Shown: one piece after another, positions 15,918 to 18,162 of the stretch
Numbering within the stretch: position 1 is the stretch's first letter
Layout: each line of letters starts with the position of its first letter
From: an uncultured Corynebacterium sp.
GTDB taxonomy: Bacteria > Actinomycetota > Actinomycetes > Mycobacteriales > Mycobacteriaceae
DNA length: 18,162 nucleotides
Assembly: GCA_943913645.1 (NCBI GenBank)
Contig: CALTYZ010000030.1
Coordinates: forward strand, 1-18,162
Direction of reading: 5' to 3'
The notes under the pieces: generated by a model
What the model was told of the DNA's origin: nothing
Database searches by the model: none
Seen by the model: the letters and a program-made list of their open reading frames with translations, nothing else
Made by a program: the position numbers and the translations under genes

Positions 15918-15953
15918 AATTTTTCTACGTGGTGTTCTACATGGTCCGATACA

Positions 15954-16118
15954 TCAGTGCCGTAACGCGTCCTGCAGCAAGGAGTGAGCTCGTGTGAAAA
16001 GGTCAACCTCCTGCCCCAGCCCCTCAGCGGGCGTTTCCAACAGTGTTTGAAATGCACGAGAAATTTGCTCCGCGTCGACCGTCGACGCGTTTGGATCATG
16101 TGGTTTCGGCTGATTCAT
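15954..16118 (-). CDS. Conserved-position small protein, 54 residues (Rv1693-like slot)
   Basis: A 54-residue reading frame starting MNQPKPHDPN and ending LLQDALRH. It begins five bases after the phosphatase stop, with AAGG just upstream (overlapping that stop), and ends 49 nt before tlyA. M. tuberculosis has a small gene of unknown function (Rv1693) in exactly this position between Rv1692 and tlyA, which is the main reason to call it real. The N-terminal 15 residues are polar and Pro/Asn-rich. The rest could form two amphipathic helices (AEQISRAFQTLLETPA and EVDLFTRAHSLLQDAL) with no membrane segment or metal motif. The function is unknown. A 19-base inverted repeat lies inside the coding sequence. 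Confidence 0.75.
   Translation of the reverse strand: MNQPKPHDPNASTVDAEQISRAFQTLLETPAEGLGQEVDLFTRAHSLLQDALRH
16071..16089. repeat. Near-perfect 9-bp inverted repeat inside the small gene
   Basis: Two 9-base arms, CGCGTCGAC and GTCGACGCG, are separated by a single base. As RNA this gives an 8-bp GC-rich stem with a 3-base loop, about 30 bases into the small gene. As DNA it could be a dimer-binding site. It encodes the residues around ASTVDA, so chance and codon choice remain possible. Confidence 0.5.
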
Positions 16119-16123
16119 CGCCT

Positions 16124-17107
16124 TCACCACCACTGCGAAGTGGCCGCTTCCGCCATATCCGAGTTTGGCCGGACAAGCTCAGGGGGTGCATCCATCAGCC
16201 AGGCCACCTCGAGCACGGTGCGAAGTGCCTGTATGCTGCCCGCATTCGGCTCTCCACCACTGAGAATGATGTCGCTGCCGTCAACGCGAGCGCTGAACCC
16301 GCCCTGCCTACCTGGTCGCAGCTGGGCGGCATCAGCGGCAAGGGCGCGCAGATCTTCAGCAATGTACGTTGGTCGTTGATCCTTGGCCGCTTCAATCAGC
16401 GCGAGCGGACCAGATACTCCTGTGGTGACATGCAGCGCCGGAATTCCCGCCGCGACTGCTCCGGCGATATCAGTATCGAGACGGTCACCAACTGCTAGCG
16501 GGCGCTGTGCGCCAACGGCTTGAGCAGCCTGAAGAAACATCGCCGGCTCGGGTTTTCCTGCTGACTGAGGGACAACCCCAGTAGCAGAGGTCACCGCAGC
16601 GACCATGGACCCATTGCCCACCATGAGACCGCGCTGCATGGGAAGCGAGGTGTCCAAATTCGATGCGAGGTACGTGGCACCGCGCTGCAGCGCAAGCGCG
16701 GCTTCTGACAGTTCCTTCCACCCAGTCTCTGGGCTGTGTCCCTGCAACACAACCTTCGGGTCCTGGTCCGCAGAATCAACAACCGAATAGCCCGCCTCGG
16801 CAACAAGCTGCCGAAACGACGACGCGCCGAGCACAAGGACTGGATCACCGGGGCGTAGGTGCTGTGCTGCAAGTGTTACCGCCGCTTGCGCTGAGGTAAG
16901 AACCTGGCTGGGATTCGCCGCCACACCCGCTGCCTGCAGCATTGTTGACACTTCCTCTGCACTGCGTGAGGCGTTATTGGTAATGTAGAGACACGGCACG
17001 TTGAGTGCCTGAATAGCCTCGGCAGCATGTGGGATAGCTGTGCCACCTTCCCACACCGTACCGTCAAGATCAAACAGCACTGCATCATGCTCATCAACGA
17101 GACTCAT
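16124..17107 (-). CDS. HAD-superfamily phosphatase, NagD-type (Rv1692-like glycerol-3-phosphate phosphatase)
   Basis: A 327-residue HAD class IIA phosphatase. Motif I is DLDGT with nucleophile Asp13 and acid/base Asp15; motif II is ITNNAS; the motif III Lys is in AGKPEPAMF; the motif IV acidic pair is in GDRLDTDIAGA. After the HAD domain (to about residue 265) there is an extra C-terminal domain of some 60 residues (starting near GGFSARVDGSDI), as in M. tuberculosis Rv1692, reported to hydrolyse glycerol 3-phosphate during lipid recycling. The substrate here is inferred from that relationship. The frame extends to 17149, but AAGG eight bases before the ATG at 17107, overlapping the preceding gene's stop, fixes the start. 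Confidence 0.88.
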   Translation of the reverse strand: MSLVDEHDAVLFDLDGTVWEGGTAIPHAAEAIQALNVPCLYITNNASRSAEEVSTMLQAAGVAANPSQVLTSAQAAVTLAAQHLRPGDPVLVLGASSFRQLVAEAGYSVVDSADQDPKVVLQGHSPETGWKELSEAALALQRGATYLASNLDTSLPMQRGLMVGNGSMVAAVTSATGVVPQSAGKPEPAMFLQAAQAVGAQRPLAVGDRLDTDIAGAVAAGIPALHVTTGVSGPLALIEAAKDQRPTYIAEDLRALAADAAQLRPGRQGGFSARVDGSDIILSGGEPNAGSIQALRTVLEVAWLMDAPPELVRPNSDMAEAATSQWW

Positions 17108-17117
17108 GCGCTTGACC

Positions 17118-17981
17118 TTAGCCGAGCTCCGCGAGACGTTCAGCAGCATCTGTCAGTCCCTCGATGTCAATCTTTGCAACATGTTCAAACCAGGTCTTCG
17201 CCTCGTCCTGACGGTTCAGAACCAGAAGCGCGTCCGCGTACGCATATGACAATCTCGCCTGTACCGGGCCTTGGGAATCCAACGAGGGCGAAAGCCGGTC
17301 CAAGGTTGCAAGCGCTGACTCGTGTTGTCCGAGATCGTGGCGCGCGCCGGCGATTACGATTGCCAGCTCAACCCGGTCCGCTGGGTCAAGCTGCGAAACC
17401 TCAGCATCACGGCCGAGTTCAAGCGCCTTCTCGGGGCGGCCAAGACCTCGCTCAGCATCTGCCATAACGGCGATCAGGCCTGGCCCCCCGGACATGCGCC
17501 GCGCGGCCCGAAGCTCTGATAACGCCTCTTTCCACTGTCCAGCGTGATAGGCGACGATGCCGTTCGTTTCTCTGACGACACCGACGCGACCTGCTCGATT
17601 CTTGGCTGCGCGCGCGTGGGCCAAGGCCAGGTCAGGATCATCTTCGAGCAGCTCAGTAGCCATAATGAGATGCTTGGCTACACGGTCAGCGTTATCTTTC
17701 GAAAGCACCCGCAGGTCTTGCAGCACAGCGCCGCCGAGAACACCGGGATCAAGCCCGTCAGGAAGGTCAGGTTCGGACATGCGTTGTGCCATGCGGTCTT
17801 CCCGGTACCCTCTGCGAGTCGGGTTGGAGCGGTCATGGCGCACACGGCCACCGCCTTGCTTTGACCGGGCATTCGGTCTGCGGCCGTGGGATTTCCTGCC
17901 GCTGCGTGAGCGCTGGGGACGTTCTTGTCTCTGGCTGTCGTTGGCGCGACCTTGATTGGCGGCGCTGTTGTGCTCCGACAT
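17118..17981 (-). CDS. TPR-like repeat protein with a basic, disordered N-terminal tail
   Basis: A 287-residue protein in the position of M. tuberculosis Rv1691. The first 65 residues are dominated by Arg, Gln, Ser, Asn and Gly and are probably disordered. From about residue 70 on, helical pairs of tetratricopeptide type can be seen: a stretch around LALAHARAAKNRAGRVGVV, then YHAGQWKEALSELRAARR, LGRPEKALELGRDAE, LGQHESALATLDRL and LNRQDEAKTWFEHV. This argues for a scaffold or adaptor; the basic tail may bind RNA or the ribosome, which is inference. The frame extends to 18095, but AAAGG six bases before the ATG at 17981 and the promoter at about 18010 make the longer reading unlikely. It is the first gene of the run. 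Confidence 0.85.
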   Translation of the reverse strand: MSEHNSAANQGRANDSQRQERPQRSRSGRKSHGRRPNARSKQGGGRVRHDRSNPTRRGYREDRMAQRMSEPDLPDGLDPGVLGGAVLQDLRVLSKDNADRVAKHLIMATELLEDDPDLALAHARAAKNRAGRVGVVRETNGIVAYHAGQWKEALSELRAARRMSGGPGLIAVMADAERGLGRPEKALELGRDAEVSQLDPADRVELAIVIAGARHDLGQHESALATLDRLSPSLDSQGPVQARLSYAYADALLVLNRQDEAKTWFEHVAKIDIEGLTDAAERLAELG

Positions 17982-17987
17982 CAATGA

Positions 17988-17992
17988 CCTTT
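17988..17992 (-). promoter_or_regulatory. Ribosome binding site of the TPR gene
   Basis: AAAGG on the minus strand, six bases before the ATG at 17981. It supports this start over the longer frame that would cross the promoter. Confidence 0.6.
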
Positions 17993-18008
17993 CATCCAGT
18001 TTTTGCCC

Positions 18009-18014
18009 ATTATA
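18009..18014 (-). promoter_or_regulatory. Consensus -10 box of the operon promoter
   Basis: A perfect TATAAT on the minus strand, 27 bases before the TPR start codon. Transcription would begin near 18002, leaving a leader of about 20 nt that contains the AAAGG site. No TTGACA-like -35 is seen 16-19 bases upstream (GTAGTG at 17), which is common in corynebacteria. The remaining 148 bases to the window end show no gene I can support. Confidence 0.6.
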
Positions 18015-18162
18015 TGAATTGGTATCTAGACCACTACACCGCGACAGCGGGTGATCCGAGAAGTAAGCAGGTGCCGGCTGGCTAAGTACAGGCATGCAGT
18101 AGCTGGTGGTGGGTAGAGAGTGTCTATATGGTAAAGCACCCGCGGGTTTGACGTGTGGTGTC

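Noticed and set aside
15939..15956. Tiny frame MYRTM overlapping the stop of the 54-residue gene
   Set aside because: Five codons with no ribosome binding site or supporting evidence; the TGATG overlap is probably chance.
15905..16099. Longer version of TlyA beginning 65 residues upstream
   Set aside because: The extension covers most of the small gene in another frame, lacks family similarity, and the start at 15904 has a near-perfect Shine-Dalgarno site.
18015..18050. tRNA-like stretch resembling a D-arm on the minus strand upstream of the TPR gene
   Set aside because: The sequence around GTGTAGTGGTCTAGATACC recalls a tRNA D-arm, but no anticodon arm, T-arm or acceptor stem can be folded and the region runs into the promoter.

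Overview
This 18.2 kb window is chromosomal core sequence from a mycolic-acid actinobacterium, most likely a Corynebacterium. The evidence is moderately GC-rich codon use, frequent GTG starts, the septation pair SteA/SteB, which is typical of mycolate-containing actinobacteria, and a gene order that follows, as I remember it, the Mycobacterium tuberculosis block Rv1691 to Rv1713. I see no insertion sequence, phage gene, CRISPR array, toxin-antitoxin pair, tRNA or rRNA.

Layout. About 16 kb (17981 down to 1988) is one unbroken run of sixteen genes on the minus strand. In transcription order they are: a TPR protein with a basic tail, a HAD phosphatase of the Rv1692 type, a 54-residue small protein, tlyA, nadK, recN, steA, steB, a NUDIX ADP-ribose hydrolase, xerD, an anchored surface protein, parA, scpA, scpB, rluB, cmk and der. 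Most junctions are 0 to 63 nt, and rluB/cmk and cmk/der overlap. A TATAAT hexamer lies just ahead of the first gene. A second possible promoter, apparently leaderless, lies ahead of the surface-protein gene. At the left end are a plus-strand SAM-dependent methyltransferase, convergent with der, and a divergent minus-strand lipoprotein esterase of the LpqC/PHB-depolymerase family.

How the genes fit together. The run combines chromosome maintenance (recN repair, xerD dimer resolution, an orphan parA, and the scpA/scpB condensin partners), septum splitting (steA/steB), ribosome maturation (tlyA, rluB, der) and nucleotide or cofactor supply (nadK, cmk, NUDIX). It is mainly a housekeeping cluster, and nothing in it looks like a new defence or biosynthetic system.

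The points most worth a second look are: (1) no pyrG between steB and the NUDIX gene, where relatives carry it; (2) an unrecognised single-span surface protein between xerD and parA; (3) a 54-residue conserved-position small gene carrying a near-perfect inverted repeat; (4) an NKxE instead of NKxD motif in the first GTPase domain of Der; and (5) an apparent change at the GD-type motif of SteA. Several starts were moved downstream because of clear Shine-Dalgarno sites; these are explained gene by gene.
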